A stretch of DNA of 64,000 nt from an uncultured Acidocella sp. (GCF_946222605.1 NZ_CAMIIE010000010.1:16637-80636), one strand, 5' to 3'; numbered from the stretch's first letter, positions 8,519 through 17,724 are shown. The notes: generated by a model not told the origin, from the sequence alone. Program-made: numbers and translations.

Positions 8519-9264
8519 TACGCCTTCTTGCCCAGCTTATACGCCAGCGCCTCTTCCGCGGTGGCGACACCGCCATGCGCGGCGGACCAGGCCATCGGGT
8601 TTTCCAGGAATTTGCGCACCCCGGCCAGGGCGGCATCCGAGAAATAAGCGTGGCTCTTCGCGGCTTCCAGCACATCCCACCAGGTGCAGAGATGGTGCAG
8701 CTTGATGTCCATGCTCTCCAGCGTCTCGAAGGAGCCAGGGAAGACGCCGTAGAAGAACACCACGAAAGTATGGTTGCAGAGCGCCCCGGCCTCGCGCAGC
8801 GCGTTGGCGAACTGGATCTTGGAGCCGCCATCGGTGGTCAGATCCTCGACCAGCAGCGTGTTCAGCCCTTCCGGCACGTCGCCCTCGATCAGCGCGTTCT
8901 TGCCGAAGCCCTTGGGCTTCTTGCGGACATAGGCCATCGGCGCGTGCATGCGCTCGGAGATCCAGGCGGCGAAGGGAATGCCCGCGGTCTCACCGCCGGC
9001 GACGGCCTGGATGGTCTCATGGCCGACATGGCGATAGATCTTCTCCACCGCCAGATCGCAGATTTTGGCGCGCGCGCGGGGGAAATAGATGATCTTGCGG
9101 CAATCGATATAGACCGGCGATTTCCAGCCGGAGGTGAGGGTATAGGGCTCCTCCGGGCGGAAATTCACCGCCTTGATCTCCAGCAGCAGCTTCGCCGTGG
9201 TCAGGGCAGCATCCCGGTCCCAGTCGCTCGCCCAGTCGATTTTCGCGGCAATCCGCCCACTCAT
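8518..9264 (-). CDS. pyrE: Orotate phosphoribosyltransferase
   Basis: PyrE transfers orotate to PRPP to make OMP in pyrimidine synthesis. The PRPP loop LLVEDLTTDGGS and the upstream Y-V-R-K-K-x-x-x-x-G-x-x block (AYVRKKPKGFG) are present. At 248 residues it is longer than E. coli PyrE because of a C-terminal extension after about residue 190, typical of an alphaproteobacterial form. I chose ATG 9264: GGAGT sits 8 nt upstream, whereas the longer frame would need TTG at 9282. The repeat element begins right at the stop codon. Confidence 0.93.
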   Translation of the reverse strand: MSGRIAAKIDWASDWDRDAALTTAKLLLEIKAVNFRPEEPYTLTSGWKSPVYIDCRKIIYFPRARAKICDLAVEKIYRHVGHETIQAVAGGETAGIPFAAWISERMHAPMAYVRKKPKGFGKNALIEGDVPEGLNTLLVEDLTTDGGSKIQFANALREAGALCNHTFVVFFYGVFPGSFETLESMDIKLHHLCTWWDVLEAAKSHAYFSDAALAGVRKFLENPMAWSAAHGGVATAEEALAYKLGKKA

Positions 9265-9414
9265 GATCCCAAACTCCGTCAAACGCAGATAATCCGCCCC
9301 CTCCTAGCGGCTTGGGCGCAGCCCGTCCATGCGTTTTGGCGGGGCGGGGCCAGGGTTGTGCGGCGCGGCGGGAGTGGTATTTGATGCAGCCAGCATGGAG
9401 TAGAGAGAGTAGAA

Positions 9415-10626
9415 ATGGCCAAAATCAAGGTAAAAACCCCGGTCGTGGAGATGGACGGCGACGAGATGACCCGGATCATCTGGGGCTTCATCAAAGAGAA
9501 GCTGATCCTGCCCTATCTCGACATCGACCTGAAATATTACGATCTGGGCATTGAGTACCGCGACCAGACCGACGACCAGGTGACCGTGGACGCGGCCAAT
9601 GCCACCAAGCAGTATGGCGTGGCGGTGAAATGCGCCACCATCACCCCGGACGAGGCGCGGGTGAAGGAATTCAACCTCAAGAAGATGTGGAAGAGCCCGA
9701 ACGGCACCATCCGCAACATCGTGGACGGCACGATTTTCCGCGAGCCGATCATCTGCAAGAACGTGCCGCGCCTGGTGCCGCATTGGACGCAGCCGATCGT
9801 GGTCGGCCGCCATGCTTATGGCGATATCTACCGCGCGACCGACTACAAGGTGCCCGGTGCCGGCAAGCTGCAGCTGAGCTTCACCCCGGAGGGTGGCGAG
9901 CCGGTGGTGATGGATGTGCACGACTTCACCGGCCCCGGTGTGGCGATGGGCATGTTCAACACGCTGAAATCCATCGAGGGCTTCGCGCGCGCCAGCTTCA
10001 ATTACGGCCTGGCCCGGAATTACCCGGTCTATCTCTCCACCAAGAACACCATCCTGAAGGGCTATGACGGGTTCTTCAAGGACACGTTCGAGCGCATCTT
10101 CGAGGCCGAGTTCAAGGCGCAGTTCGAGAAGGCCGGGCTGACCTATGAGCACCGGCTGATCGACGACATGGTGGCCTGCGCGCTGAAATGGAGCGGCGGC
10201 TATGTGTGGGCGTGCAAGAACTATGACGGCGATGTGCAGTCCGACATCGTGGCGCAGGGCTTTGGCTCGCTGGGGCTGATGACCTCGGTGCTGCTGAACC
10301 CGGATGGCAGCGTGGTTGAGTCCGAGGCCGCGCACGGCACCGTGACCCGGCATTTCCGCGAGCACCAGAAGGGCCGCCCGACCTCGACCAACCCGATTGC
10401 CAGCATCTTCGCCTGGACCCGCGGGCTGATCTATCGCGGCCGTTTCGATGGCACGCAGGATGTGGTGGATTTCGCCGAGACGCTGGAGCGCGTGTGCATC
10501 GAGACGGTGGAAGCCGGGCATATGACCAAGGATCTGGCGCTGCTGATCGACAAGAACGCGCCCTGGTTGACGACCCAGGATTTCCTGGACAAGCTGGATG
10601 CGAATTTGAAAGTGGCGATGGGGTAA
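9415..10626 (+). CDS. icd: Isocitrate dehydrogenase [NADP+]
   Basis: A 403-residue NADP-dependent isocitrate dehydrogenase of the eukaryote-like (type II) family used by alphaproteobacteria, converting isocitrate to 2-oxoglutarate in the TCA cycle. The start AKIKVKTPVVEMDGDEMTRI, the substrate loop SPNGTIRNIVDGTIFREPI, the YDGDVQSDIVAQGFGSLGLM metal-binding aspartates and the AAHGTVTRH NADP motif are all intact. It stands alone between divergent pyrE and a convergent low-GC gene, with a hairpin behind it. Confidence 0.98.
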   Translation: MAKIKVKTPVVEMDGDEMTRIIWGFIKEKLILPYLDIDLKYYDLGIEYRDQTDDQVTVDAANATKQYGVAVKCATITPDEARVKEFNLKKMWKSPNGTIRNIVDGTIFREPIICKNVPRLVPHWTQPIVVGRHAYGDIYRATDYKVPGAGKLQLSFTPEGGEPVVMDVHDFTGPGVAMGMFNTLKSIEGFARASFNYGLARNYPVYLSTKNTILKGYDGFFKDTFERIFEAEFKAQFEKAGLTYEHRLIDDMVACALKWSGGYVWACKNYDGDVQSDIVAQGFGSLGLMTSVLLNPDGSVVESEAAHGTVTRHFREHQKGRPTSTNPIASIFAWTRGLIYRGRFDGTQDVVDFAETLERVCIETVEAGHMTKDLALLIDKNAPWLTTQDFLDKLDANLKVAMG

Positions 10627-10633
10627 GGAATTC

Positions 10634-10665
10634 TGGGGAAGCGGATTGGATAATTCGCTTCCCCA
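10634..10665. terminator. Hairpin between icd and the convergent low-GC gene
   Basis: TGGGGAAGCG (10634-10643) pairs with CGCTTCCCCA (10656-10665), a 10-bp stem with a 12-nt loop. It sits between two convergent stop codons and may end both transcripts, though neither side has a strong T-run. Confidence 0.5.
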
Positions 10666-10673
10666 AACAATTC

Positions 10674-11801
10674 TTACTTAGGCCACCTGAACATCTGTAT
10701 TTTTTCAAATACCATCGGATGCCAAGCGATCATAGAATCAATTGGCGCAGTTCTAAGCGAGAATTTCTTCGCAATTTCCGGCAGAAAACTGTGCAGCGTC
10801 GCATGCGTGCTATCACTGTGGGAAATTTTCATATCGTCTACACCATTACCTACAACAATTTCCCACAGATCAACTTTCTCGGCGTCATCGCCAAGTGTTC
10901 CATCTTGTTTGAAGGTGATGTATTTTCCCTCAAAGGTATAGAAAAAGCTTTTTTTCCGCCTGGGATCACTTGCTATGATAACGGCCTCGGAGGCCCCTTC
11001 CGAAAAGTAAAACTTTTTACTAATATGATCATATTTTAAAAAATGCTCACTATTTGTAAGAACATTTAGTCGATACTCGACGTTACCCGCGGCCCTCAGC
11101 TTGTGAGCGAAGATCGAGAAAGTCATGGGCAACTTATCACCATTGCAATGCAAAATCATTGGCGACGTTTTTGTCTTATAATTATAAAAACTGAAGCCAT
11201 CAAAAACGTAGTGTTCACGCACATTCGAAAGCGTTCCAAATATTTGCGCACTGCTATCGATTGAAATTTTTACATCACGATTTTTGTACATAAAATATTG
11301 AGCTAACGCCTGGTCATCGTTTGTATTAGAAACTTTGTTGATTTCGACGGCATCCTCGCACAGCTTTCTGATTGAATCAGCATAACCAATAAAACAGCCG
11401 GAATTCAAATATAAATAAGGCCCTGCCTCATGATTTTCGAATATTGACTTTATTTTGGTCCGGTCTTCGTCCAATATGGATGGACAGCTTTCAATTGGGG
11501 GCCAAAAAGTAACCTCGCCATTGAAAACAATATTCGATCCAGTCTTTAAAAACGCATCCAGAATTGAAGTCGTATGATCCAAAATGACAACGTCATACGA
11601 ATCGCAGAACATTAACACTTCGTGTTCATCGACCGCGGGTGAATTTATAAAATTAAGCAACAGCTGAAATTTATCAAAAACTCCAATCCTCTTTCTCGTA
11701 TGAAGCGCCAAATTAATTGGATCAAACCCCATAGCGCGCGCTGACATCTCCAGTGCATAGGAATTATACAGGACGGGGAAACCAGCAGTAACAAGCTTCA
11801 T
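10674..11801 (-). CDS. PLOD-like (procollagen galactosyl/glucosyltransferase-type) glycosyltransferase
   Basis: A 375-residue protein with visibly AT-rich codon use, unlike its neighbours. The N-terminus is LVTAGFPVLYNSYALEMSA, followed by a stretch ending HEVLMFCDSYDVVI with an acidic metal site (D67, D70), then PYLYLNSGCFIGYAD and NDDQALAQYF. This arrangement (DxxD, LNSG, DDQ) is that of the glycosyltransferase domain of lysyl hydroxylase/procollagen glucosyltransferase proteins and their bacterial relatives. The C-terminal 150 residues I cannot assign. It is followed at a distance by no partner; upstream is a GT2 gene of the same composition. Probable role is sugar transfer onto a surface glycan or protein, inferred only. 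Confidence 0.7.
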   Translation of the reverse strand: MKLVTAGFPVLYNSYALEMSARAMGFDPINLALHTRKRIGVFDKFQLLLNFINSPAVDEHEVLMFCDSYDVVILDHTTSILDAFLKTGSNIVFNGEVTFWPPIESCPSILDEDRTKIKSIFENHEAGPYLYLNSGCFIGYADSIRKLCEDAVEINKVSNTNDDQALAQYFMYKNRDVKISIDSSAQIFGTLSNVREHYVFDGFSFYNYKTKTSPMILHCNGDKLPMTFSIFAHKLRAAGNVEYRLNVLTNSEHFLKYDHISKKFYFSEGASEAVIIASDPRRKKSFFYTFEGKYITFKQDGTLGDDAEKVDLWEIVVGNGVDDMKISHSDSTHATLHSFLPEIAKKFSLRTAPIDSMIAWHPMVFEKIQMFRWPK

Positions 11802-11860
11802 TGTTAAATCCGATTTGTTGGCCGATTTAAGACGGGCAAAGCAAAAGCACGAACAATAGG

Positions 11861-12853
11861 CTAAAACAACTTAGTTGTAGCTAATTCCCACTCTCGAACG
11901 GCTGAATTCACTTCAGGAAATTTATCCATTATGATTCCATGTCGCATGGTGATCTCCTCTAAAAATCCCATTAAACAACGAACTGCACGCATTGCCTCGT
12001 CAGACTGTTTAGTGTGGATAAGCCTACTCCCCTTATAATCAATTGGATCAAAAATCACTTCCTGGTTCTCGTTCTTAAAATCCATGAACTGCTTGTTTCT
12101 GAGAAGCGCCTCGGGCTTGTCACGAAGAATCTCATATGCGGGTTTATAGTGGTATGCTGTATTGCGACTAACCTCAGCTTGTCCAGTTGCCAAAACTTTG
12201 CTCCAACCCCGGACAAATTTAACAATGTACTGGTAAGTTGACCGTTCCGAATAGTGAGCCAACAGAATTTTTTCGTTGGTGATTTCGACAATATCCCGAG
12301 ATTTAAGAGTTGCCCAGTGAGAACCATGTTGAATGGACAAGTCTCCGGCCTCAAAGCAACCGCGAACAATTATCTTGTAAGTATCAGACGGTGCAGTTCG
12401 TCTCGTAATCCGTGTGGCCACATTGTTATCCGACGGATCATCCTTGGATGTGGCAACGTAATTTACCATCGGGATTTTTATACAATCAATTGGACTATTT
12501 GCTTCCTTCAGCGCTGCCAAATGATTTCGCAAGCCTCCCGGTATTTGGCGATCATCAATGAATTCATCGGCATCAAAACAAATAACCCAATCCGGACGCT
12601 GCTCTTGTGTTGCTAAATTGTATAGCGCCGTAACAACACTGCCTTCATTATACGTTACCGCACGGCTTTGGAAAACGGTAATAGGAAAGCCCTCTTTTTT
12701 GAGCGCTTCCAGTATTTCTACCGTCCCATCAGTGCTGCCGTTATCCATGATGAATTGGTGCTGTACGAATGCACAAGTATGCCTAACGAACGCTTCGATT
12801 ACATCCGCCTCGTTCAACACACGGGAAATTGAAACAATTTTGATATTCATCAT
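11861..12853 (-). CDS. Glycosyltransferase family 2
   Basis: A 330-residue GT-A fold enzyme of low GC content. IVSISRVLNEADVIEAFVRH, then IMDNGSTDGTVEIL, then VICFDADEF give the nucleotide-sugar and metal-binding (DxD) positions of GT2. It lacks membrane segments, so it is a cytoplasmic enzyme, probably acting on a lipid-linked or LPS glycan. The frame extends to a TTG at 12889, but ATG 12853 and ATG 12850 precede the first conserved strand and I take 12853. It shares direction, 60-bp spacing and composition with the PLOD-like gene downstream, implying that the pair was acquired together. Confidence 0.8.
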   Translation of the reverse strand: MMNIKIVSISRVLNEADVIEAFVRHTCAFVQHQFIMDNGSTDGTVEILEALKKEGFPITVFQSRAVTYNEGSVVTALYNLATQEQRPDWVICFDADEFIDDRQIPGGLRNHLAALKEANSPIDCIKIPMVNYVATSKDDPSDNNVATRITRRTAPSDTYKIIVRGCFEAGDLSIQHGSHWATLKSRDIVEITNEKILLAHYSERSTYQYIVKFVRGWSKVLATGQAEVSRNTAYHYKPAYEILRDKPEALLRNKQFMDFKNENQEVIFDPIDYKGSRLIHTKQSDEAMRAVRCLMGFLEEITMRHGIIMDKFPEVNSAVREWELATTKLF

Positions 12854-12955
12854 TCGGTACCCGGAAAAGCATTTTACCAATAACCTCAATGCCTCAAGGT
12901 GACAGCTTTTCAGCCTCCTCGCAACATCAGCCTTCTCGCAACAGAAACGTCACAA

Positions 12956-14431
12956 TTAGCTTCTGGCCGCAGGATACGCTCCTTCCCATCCCCCGCCAAG
13001 CGCCTGGTACAGCGTCACCAAATCCGTGCCCAGCTTCTGCAGTGAGTCCGCCTGGTTCTGCTGGGCGGCGAGGTTGGTTTGTTGGGTGGTCAGCACGGTC
13101 AGGTAGTCAACCAGCCCTTCCTTATACTGCTCTTCGGCCAGGCCGAGGGCGATCTGGCTTTGCTTCACGTCTTCCTGCAGCGCCTGCTGGGTGGCGTGTT
13201 CCTGCTCGTAGGTCACCAGAGCGGTGTTCACCTGGGTGAAGGCGGTGAGCGCGGTTTTGGCGTAGGCGATGGCGGCTTCCTTCTGGCTCGCCTCGCTCAG
13301 CTTCAGCTCGCCGCGCAACTGGCCGCCCTCGAAGATCGGCAAGGTGATGGTCGGGCCGAAGCCATAAGTGAGGGATTTCCAGCTATCCATGGCGTTCAGC
13401 TGCATCCCCTCCAGCGAGGCGGAGGCGCTGAGCGAGACATCCGGGAAGAAGGCGGCCTTGGCGGCGCCGATCTGCGCGGTGGCGGCGTGCAGATTGTCGG
13501 CGGCCTCGCGCAGGTCCGGCCGGCGGTTCAACAGATCGGCCGGCAGCCCCACCGGCACGCTGGGCGGGGTGAGCGGCTGCGGGGCGGGGGTGAGCAGATC
13601 CTGCGGCAGGCCCGCCGGGGTTTGCCCGAGCAGCAGGCCGATCTGGTTGATCAGCGCGTCGCGCTGGGCGATCAAGGTCGGGATCTGGGCGGAAATCTGC
13701 GCCGCGGTGGCGCGGGCATTGGCGACGTCGAGCGAGGTGGTCAGCCCCGCCTGCTGGCGCTCGGCGGTGAGCTTCACCAGCTGGTTGGCGAAATCCAGGT
13801 TCTTCTGGGTGATGCCGAGCACCGCCTCGGTGCCGCGCAGCTGGATATAGTTGCTGGCAACCTGCGCCTCGACATTCAGCAGCGCGGCGCGGCGGGCTTC
13901 CTCGGAGGCACGGGCCTTGGCCACGGCCTGCTCCACCAGCCGCTTGTTCTTGCCCCAGAGATCGAGGTCGAACATCGTCTGCAGCCCGTACTGGTAGAGA
14001 TTATAAGGCTGGGTGACGGCGGGGAAGGCTTTGCTGAACTGGCCGAGCGGGCTGTTCGGGCTGACCACGTTGCGGCTATAGGAGGCGTTGGCGCCGAGAT
14101 TGGGGTAGAGCGCCGCGCCCTGAATCTGCGCCTGCGCCTCGGCCTCGAACAGGCGCTGGGTGGCGATCTGCAGGTCCAGATTCTGCTGCACGGCGCGGGT
14201 TTCCAGGGCGGTCAGCACCGGGTCGTTGAAGCTGTTCCACCATTGCGGGTCCACAGCACCACCGGAGACGTAAGGGGCGCTGCTGGCCGGGGCATCGCTG
14301 AGGAAGGCGGCGGGCGCGTTGGCGTGGGGCGCCTGGTAGTTCGGCCCCATCATGCAGCCGGACAAGCCCGTCAGCAGCCCGAGCGACAGGGCGGAGCCGG
14401 CAAGCAGGCGACGCAAATGCATGGATGTCAC
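12956..14431 (-). CDS. NodT-family efflux outer membrane lipoprotein
   Basis: A TolC-like outer membrane factor for tripartite drug or metabolite efflux. The N-terminus reads LLAGSALSLGLLTGLSGCM, a lipoprotein signal with the lipobox Cys, followed by MGPNYQAP, the classic OprM/NodT start. Two repeated helical domains follow (QNLDLQIATQRLFEAEAQ and DVANARATAAQISAQIPTL), as does LLNRRPDLREAADNLHAATAQIGAAKAAFFPDV, the family signature. GTG 14431 sits 10 nt after GGGAG and gives a clean signal peptide; ATG 14422 is an alternative. No pump or adaptor gene is adjacent, so it must pair with proteins encoded elsewhere. Confidence 0.92.
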   Translation of the reverse strand: MTSMHLRRLLAGSALSLGLLTGLSGCMMGPNYQAPHANAPAAFLSDAPASSAPYVSGGAVDPQWWNSFNDPVLTALETRAVQQNLDLQIATQRLFEAEAQAQIQGAALYPNLGANASYSRNVVSPNSPLGQFSKAFPAVTQPYNLYQYGLQTMFDLDLWGKNKRLVEQAVAKARASEEARRAALLNVEAQVASNYIQLRGTEAVLGITQKNLDFANQLVKLTAERQQAGLTTSLDVANARATAAQISAQIPTLIAQRDALINQIGLLLGQTPAGLPQDLLTPAPQPLTPPSVPVGLPADLLNRRPDLREAADNLHAATAQIGAAKAAFFPDVSLSASASLEGMQLNAMDSWKSLTYGFGPTITLPIFEGGQLRGELKLSEASQKEAAIAYAKTALTAFTQVNTALVTYEQEHATQQALQEDVKQSQIALGLAEEQYKEGLVDYLTVLTTQQTNLAAQQNQADSLQKLGTDLVTLYQALGGGWEGAYPAARS

Positions 14432-14828
14432 GATCTTCAAACTCCCTGTGCCGCGCCCGCGGCGGCCGCCAAAACAACCATGGCCGGGCCCGTCCGGGCA
14501 AGCCTCGCCCCGGGCAGAATCAACCAGCCGATGAAATTGCCGTCTTGTTGCACATAGGACAGGTTTTGCACCACTCTTAAACCAAGCTGGCAGCTATACG
14601 GCGGAAAACCCCGCGCGCGTCTTGAAAAACGGTGCAAATGCGCCGGGTGGCGCCGCCGCCATCCCGTCGAAACTGTTGAAAAGCCAAATCTTTGATTGAG
14701 CTTGCGCAACGCGGTTCTCATCAAAATCGCTAAGATCGTTAAAATATCGAAAAAAACCCTTGCGTCCGAGTCGTTTTTGCAGGTTAACTCCACTTAAGGT
14801 TGAAGTGCCCAAAAAGGGAGATAACGAA
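14432..14828. other. Intergenic region between divergent genes
   Basis: About 390 bp without a convincing gene. The half next to the efflux gene is GC-rich; the half from about 14690 to 14810 is clearly AT-rich and probably holds the promoter of the following gene. An open frame across it on the minus strand (14437-14793) shows no recognisable protein features. Confidence 0.5.
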
Positions 14829-15479
14829 ATGGCTGGTTTCACTTCTTTGGACGTGATCGTTCGTGACAAGCTGCGGACTTGGCCCCAGCATCCGCCCGGT
14901 CTTGCGGATCACGATATGGGGGCGTCCGGATCATGGCTGCGGGCGAGGCCAGGGCCGCCGCAGGAACGTGATCAGCCTTTCCTGAAGCTGCCCGGCGCCA
15001 ACCGGCTGCGCACCCATCCGGATGGGTTATGGCTGTGTTTCGGTGGCACCGAGGCGGACCCGTATGTCGATCTCTTCGCCATCGAGGCCTGCGGCTGCTA
15101 CCAGAATTTGCTGGATAAGCGCTCGCGCTTCGCCCCCTCGATGCATTCCTGGCTGGCGGTGTGTTCGGAGGAATGGCTGGTGCAGCCGGTCTCGCCCACC
15201 AACCCGATGGCGCGCTGGCGCTATACCGGCCTGCTGCGCCGCGCGCCGACCGGGCCGCTGGTGCTGCCGGTGCGCGATATGCGGGTGATGTATGCGCTGC
15301 GCCCGCGCCAATATACCGGCTTTGTCACCAGCCAGATCCCGCATGCGCATGAGTTCTTCGCGCCGATGGAGGCGATCATCGGGCCGGAGGGCTGGCAGAA
15401 TCCGCCGCTGCGCGCCTTCATCGCCCGCACCTCGCCGCGGGCCAATTTCTTCAGCTACCCGGGGGCGAGTGCGGCCTGA
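14829..15479 (+). CDS. Hypothetical protein, Acetobacteraceae-type
   Basis: A 216-residue protein I do not recognise. It has no signal peptide or membrane segment and is rich in Trp, Arg and Pro. Features that look structured are PLGxLVLPVRDMRVMYALRP-like strands in the middle and a conserved-looking C-terminus ending in SPRANFFSYPG. The start is well supported: GGGAG at 14816-14820 precedes ATG 14829 by 8 nt. An AT-rich leader lies upstream, suggesting its own promoter. It ends 4 bp before the stop of the convergent Rrf2 regulator. Confidence 0.6.
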   Translation: MAGFTSLDVIVRDKLRTWPQHPPGLADHDMGASGSWLRARPGPPQERDQPFLKLPGANRLRTHPDGLWLCFGGTEADPYVDLFAIEACGCYQNLLDKRSRFAPSMHSWLAVCSEEWLVQPVSPTNPMARWRYTGLLRRAPTGPLVLPVRDMRVMYALRPRQYTGFVTSQIPHAHEFFAPMEAIIGPEGWQNPPLRAFIARTSPRANFFSYPGASAA

Positions 15480-15483
15480 GCGT

Positions 15484-15924
15484 TCAGGCGGTGAGTTCGG
15501 CGGGCAGTTTACCGTCCGCCAGCGCCTTGGCCAGCGAGGTGCCGTCCAGCTCATTGGCGATGGCATCGCGCACCCGGCGCATCACCTTGCGGATCTCGCA
15601 GGCTTGCTCGTCGCGGCATTCATCGCAGCGGCGGTAATAATTCACCGAGACGCAGGCGAGCGGCGCCAGCGGGCCGTCCATGATGCGCACCACCTGGCCG
15701 AAGGTGATCAGATCCGCCGGCTTGGCCAAAGCGTAGCCGCCGCCACGCCCCCGGCGCGAGCGCACCAGCCCGTTGCGGTTCAACTCCAGCAGGATGGCTT
15801 CGAGGAATTTCTTCGGCAGGTTCTCGCGCTCGGCGATCTCGGAGACCAGCAGCAGCTTGTCGTCCTTCTCGCGCGCCAGCACCATCAGGGCCTGCAAGGC
15901 ATATTTGCATTTCTGCGACAGCAT
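15484..15924 (-). CDS. Rrf2-family transcriptional regulator, probable Fe-S sensor
   Basis: A 146-residue winged-helix regulator. MLSQKCKYALQALMVLA opens the fold, LPKKFLEAILLELNRNGLVRS-type residues form the recognition helix and wing (SRRGRGGGYALAKP), as in IscR, RirA and NsrR. Four cysteines at residues 91, 100, 103 and 109 lie where IscR and RirA bind an iron-sulfur cluster, so it likely senses iron, Fe-S status or NO. Start ATG 15924 follows GGGAGAAGG; longer frames lack a ribosome site. There are no isc/suf genes nearby, so targets cannot be named. Confidence 0.88.
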   Translation of the reverse strand: MLSQKCKYALQALMVLAREKDDKLLLVSEIAERENLPKKFLEAILLELNRNGLVRSRRGRGGGYALAKPADLITFGQVVRIMDGPLAPLACVSVNYYRRCDECRDEQACEIRKVMRRVRDAIANELDGTSLAKALADGKLPAELTA

Positions 15925-16043
15925 GACCCTTCTCCCGGTTGCTTTTGATCTGACATATTCATCTACAGGACATCGTTCGCGCGGAAAATATCCCAGCAAA
16001 CATATTGCGGAATTTCCGATAGAAAAACAAGGAATTCAGGATC

Positions 16044-16074
16044 TAGAGCATCAAGCTAAAAGCTTGATGCTCTA
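16044..16074. repeat. Second copy of the 31-bp palindrome
   Basis: TAGAGCATCAAGCT (16044-16057), AAA loop, AGCTTGATGCTCTA (16061-16074). It is the exact reverse complement of 1477-1507. The last three bases contain the TAG stop codon of the FAD oxidoreductase gene, so the element has been placed on, or supplied, the stop. Confidence 0.8.
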
Positions 16075-17667
16075 GAGACCGGCCAGGCTCTTGATCACCG
16101 CTTCCGCGACCTTGATGCCATCCACCCCGGCGGAGAGAATACCGCCGGCATAGCCCGCCCCCTCCCCGGCCGGATACAGACCGCGCGTGTTCAGCGAGCA
16201 GAAATCCTTGCCCCGGGTGATGCGCAGCGGCGAGGAGGTGCGGGTTTCCACCCCGGTCAGCACCGCGTCGGGCCGGTCGAAACCCTTGATCTGCTTGCCG
16301 AAGGCCGGCAGCGCCTCGCGGATGGCGGCGATGGCGTAATCCGGCAAGGTGGGCCCCAGATCGGTCAGATGCACGCCGGGCTTGTAGCTGGGCAGCACCT
16401 CGCCGAACGATTTGGAGGGGGTGCCGGCGATGAAATCCCCCACCAGCTGCCCCGGCGCCTGATAGGCGCCGCCGCCCGCGACATAGGCGGCACGCTCCCA
16501 GACGCGCTGGAACTCAACCCCGGCCAGCACATCCCCCGGATAATCCGCCGGGGTGATGCCGACGACGATGCCGGCATTGGCGTTGCGCTCGGCCCGGGAA
16601 TATTGGCTCATGCCGTTGGTGACCACCTGCCCGGCCTCGGAGGTGGCGGCAACCACGGTGCCGCCCGGGCACATGCAGAAGCTGTAGACTGAGCGGCCAT
16701 TTTTGGCGTGATGCACCAGCTTGTAATCGGCCGCGCCCAGAATCGGATGGCCGGCGAAGGGGCCGAAGCGATGGCGGTCGATCATCCCTTGCGGATGCTC
16801 GATGCGAAACCCGATGGAGAAGGGTTTGGCTTCCATGAACACGCCGCGCTGATTCAGCCGCGCGAAGGTGTCACGCGCCGAGTGGCCGATGGCGAGGATG
16901 ACGTGATCGGCCTCGATCCGCTCGCCGCTCTCCAGCAGCACGGCACGGATCTGGCCGTCCGTGATCTCGAAATCGTCCACCCGCGTGTCGAACCGGTATT
17001 CGCCGCCCAGGGCGGTGACTTTCGCGCGGATCGCCTCGACCATGGAGACCAGCCGGAAGGTGCCGATATGCGGCTTGGCGATGGTGAGGATTTCCTCCGG
17101 CGCTCCGGCCTCGACGAATTCCTCCATCACCTTGCGGCTGAGAAAGCGCGGGTCCTTGATCTGGGAATAGAGCTTGCCGTCCGAGAAGGTGCCGGCCCCG
17201 CCTTCGCCGAACTGCACGTTGGAGGTGACATTGAGTTCACCGCGCCGCCACAGGCCCCAAGTGTCCTTGGTGCGTTGACGCACCAGCTTGCCGCGCTCCA
17301 GCACCAGCGGGCAGAATCCGGCCTCGGCCAGGATCAGTGCCGCCAGGATGCCGCAGGGGCCGGTGCCGATGATCACCGGGCGTTTCGCCGGGCGCGCCTT
17401 GGCGATGGCGGGGAATTGATAGCCCATATCCGGCGTCGGCGCGCCGGTTGCCACGTCCCGGTCGAGCACCGCATCGATCGTATAGACCAGCATCACCTGG
17501 GATTTCTTGCGCGCATCCCAGGCCCGCCTGTGCACCTGCCAGGAGAGGATGGCGCGCTCCGGCACGCCGAAGCCTTCGGCGATGGCGGCGATGAGCGCCT
17601 GCGGCTGATGGTCGATCGGCAGGCGCAATTCGGTGAGGCGGCGGGAGGGGAAGGATGTCGGGGCCAT
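16072..17667 (-). CDS. FAD-dependent oxidoreductase (COG2509-type)
   Basis: A 531-residue flavoprotein. After a 95-residue N-terminal domain comes the FAD Rossmann motif PVIIGTGPCGILAALILAEAG (about residues 97-117), then a second conserved block TWGLWRRGELNVTSNVQFGEGGAGTF-like with FSDGKLYS, and a C-terminal TRTSSPLRITR / LYPAGEGAGYAGGI block for FAD. These match the uncharacterised FAD-dependent dehydrogenase family COG2509. The reaction is unknown. ATG 17667 is the start nearest the conserved region; a longer frame to 17700 is possible. Its TAG stop is inside the 31-bp palindrome. Confidence 0.83.
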   Translation of the reverse strand: MAPTSFPSRRLTELRLPIDHQPQALIAAIAEGFGVPERAILSWQVHRRAWDARKKSQVMLVYTIDAVLDRDVATGAPTPDMGYQFPAIAKARPAKRPVIIGTGPCGILAALILAEAGFCPLVLERGKLVRQRTKDTWGLWRRGELNVTSNVQFGEGGAGTFSDGKLYSQIKDPRFLSRKVMEEFVEAGAPEEILTIAKPHIGTFRLVSMVEAIRAKVTALGGEYRFDTRVDDFEITDGQIRAVLLESGERIEADHVILAIGHSARDTFARLNQRGVFMEAKPFSIGFRIEHPQGMIDRHRFGPFAGHPILGAADYKLVHHAKNGRSVYSFCMCPGGTVVAATSEAGQVVTNGMSQYSRAERNANAGIVVGITPADYPGDVLAGVEFQRVWERAAYVAGGGAYQAPGQLVGDFIAGTPSKSFGEVLPSYKPGVHLTDLGPTLPDYAIAAIREALPAFGKQIKGFDRPDAVLTGVETRTSSPLRITRGKDFCSLNTRGLYPAGEGAGYAGGILSAGVDGIKVAEAVIKSLAGL

Positions 17668-17724
17668 GGCAGATGTGGCGTCTAACCCGGCGCGGCGCAT
17701 CCGCCAATCGTCCCGGCGCGGATT

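Noticed and set aside
10674..12853. Genomic island with integrase
   Set aside because: Composition is foreign, but no integrase, transposase, tRNA or direct repeats were found at the edges.
13079..14557. 492-codon open frame opposite the NodT lipoprotein gene
   Set aside because: No recognisable features, and it lies fully on the complement of a well supported gene.
14437..14793. Minus-strand 118-codon frame upstream of the efflux gene
   Set aside because: It lacks a ribosome site and domain signs, and part of it is the AT-rich promoter region; I could not exclude a decayed adaptor gene but see no evidence.
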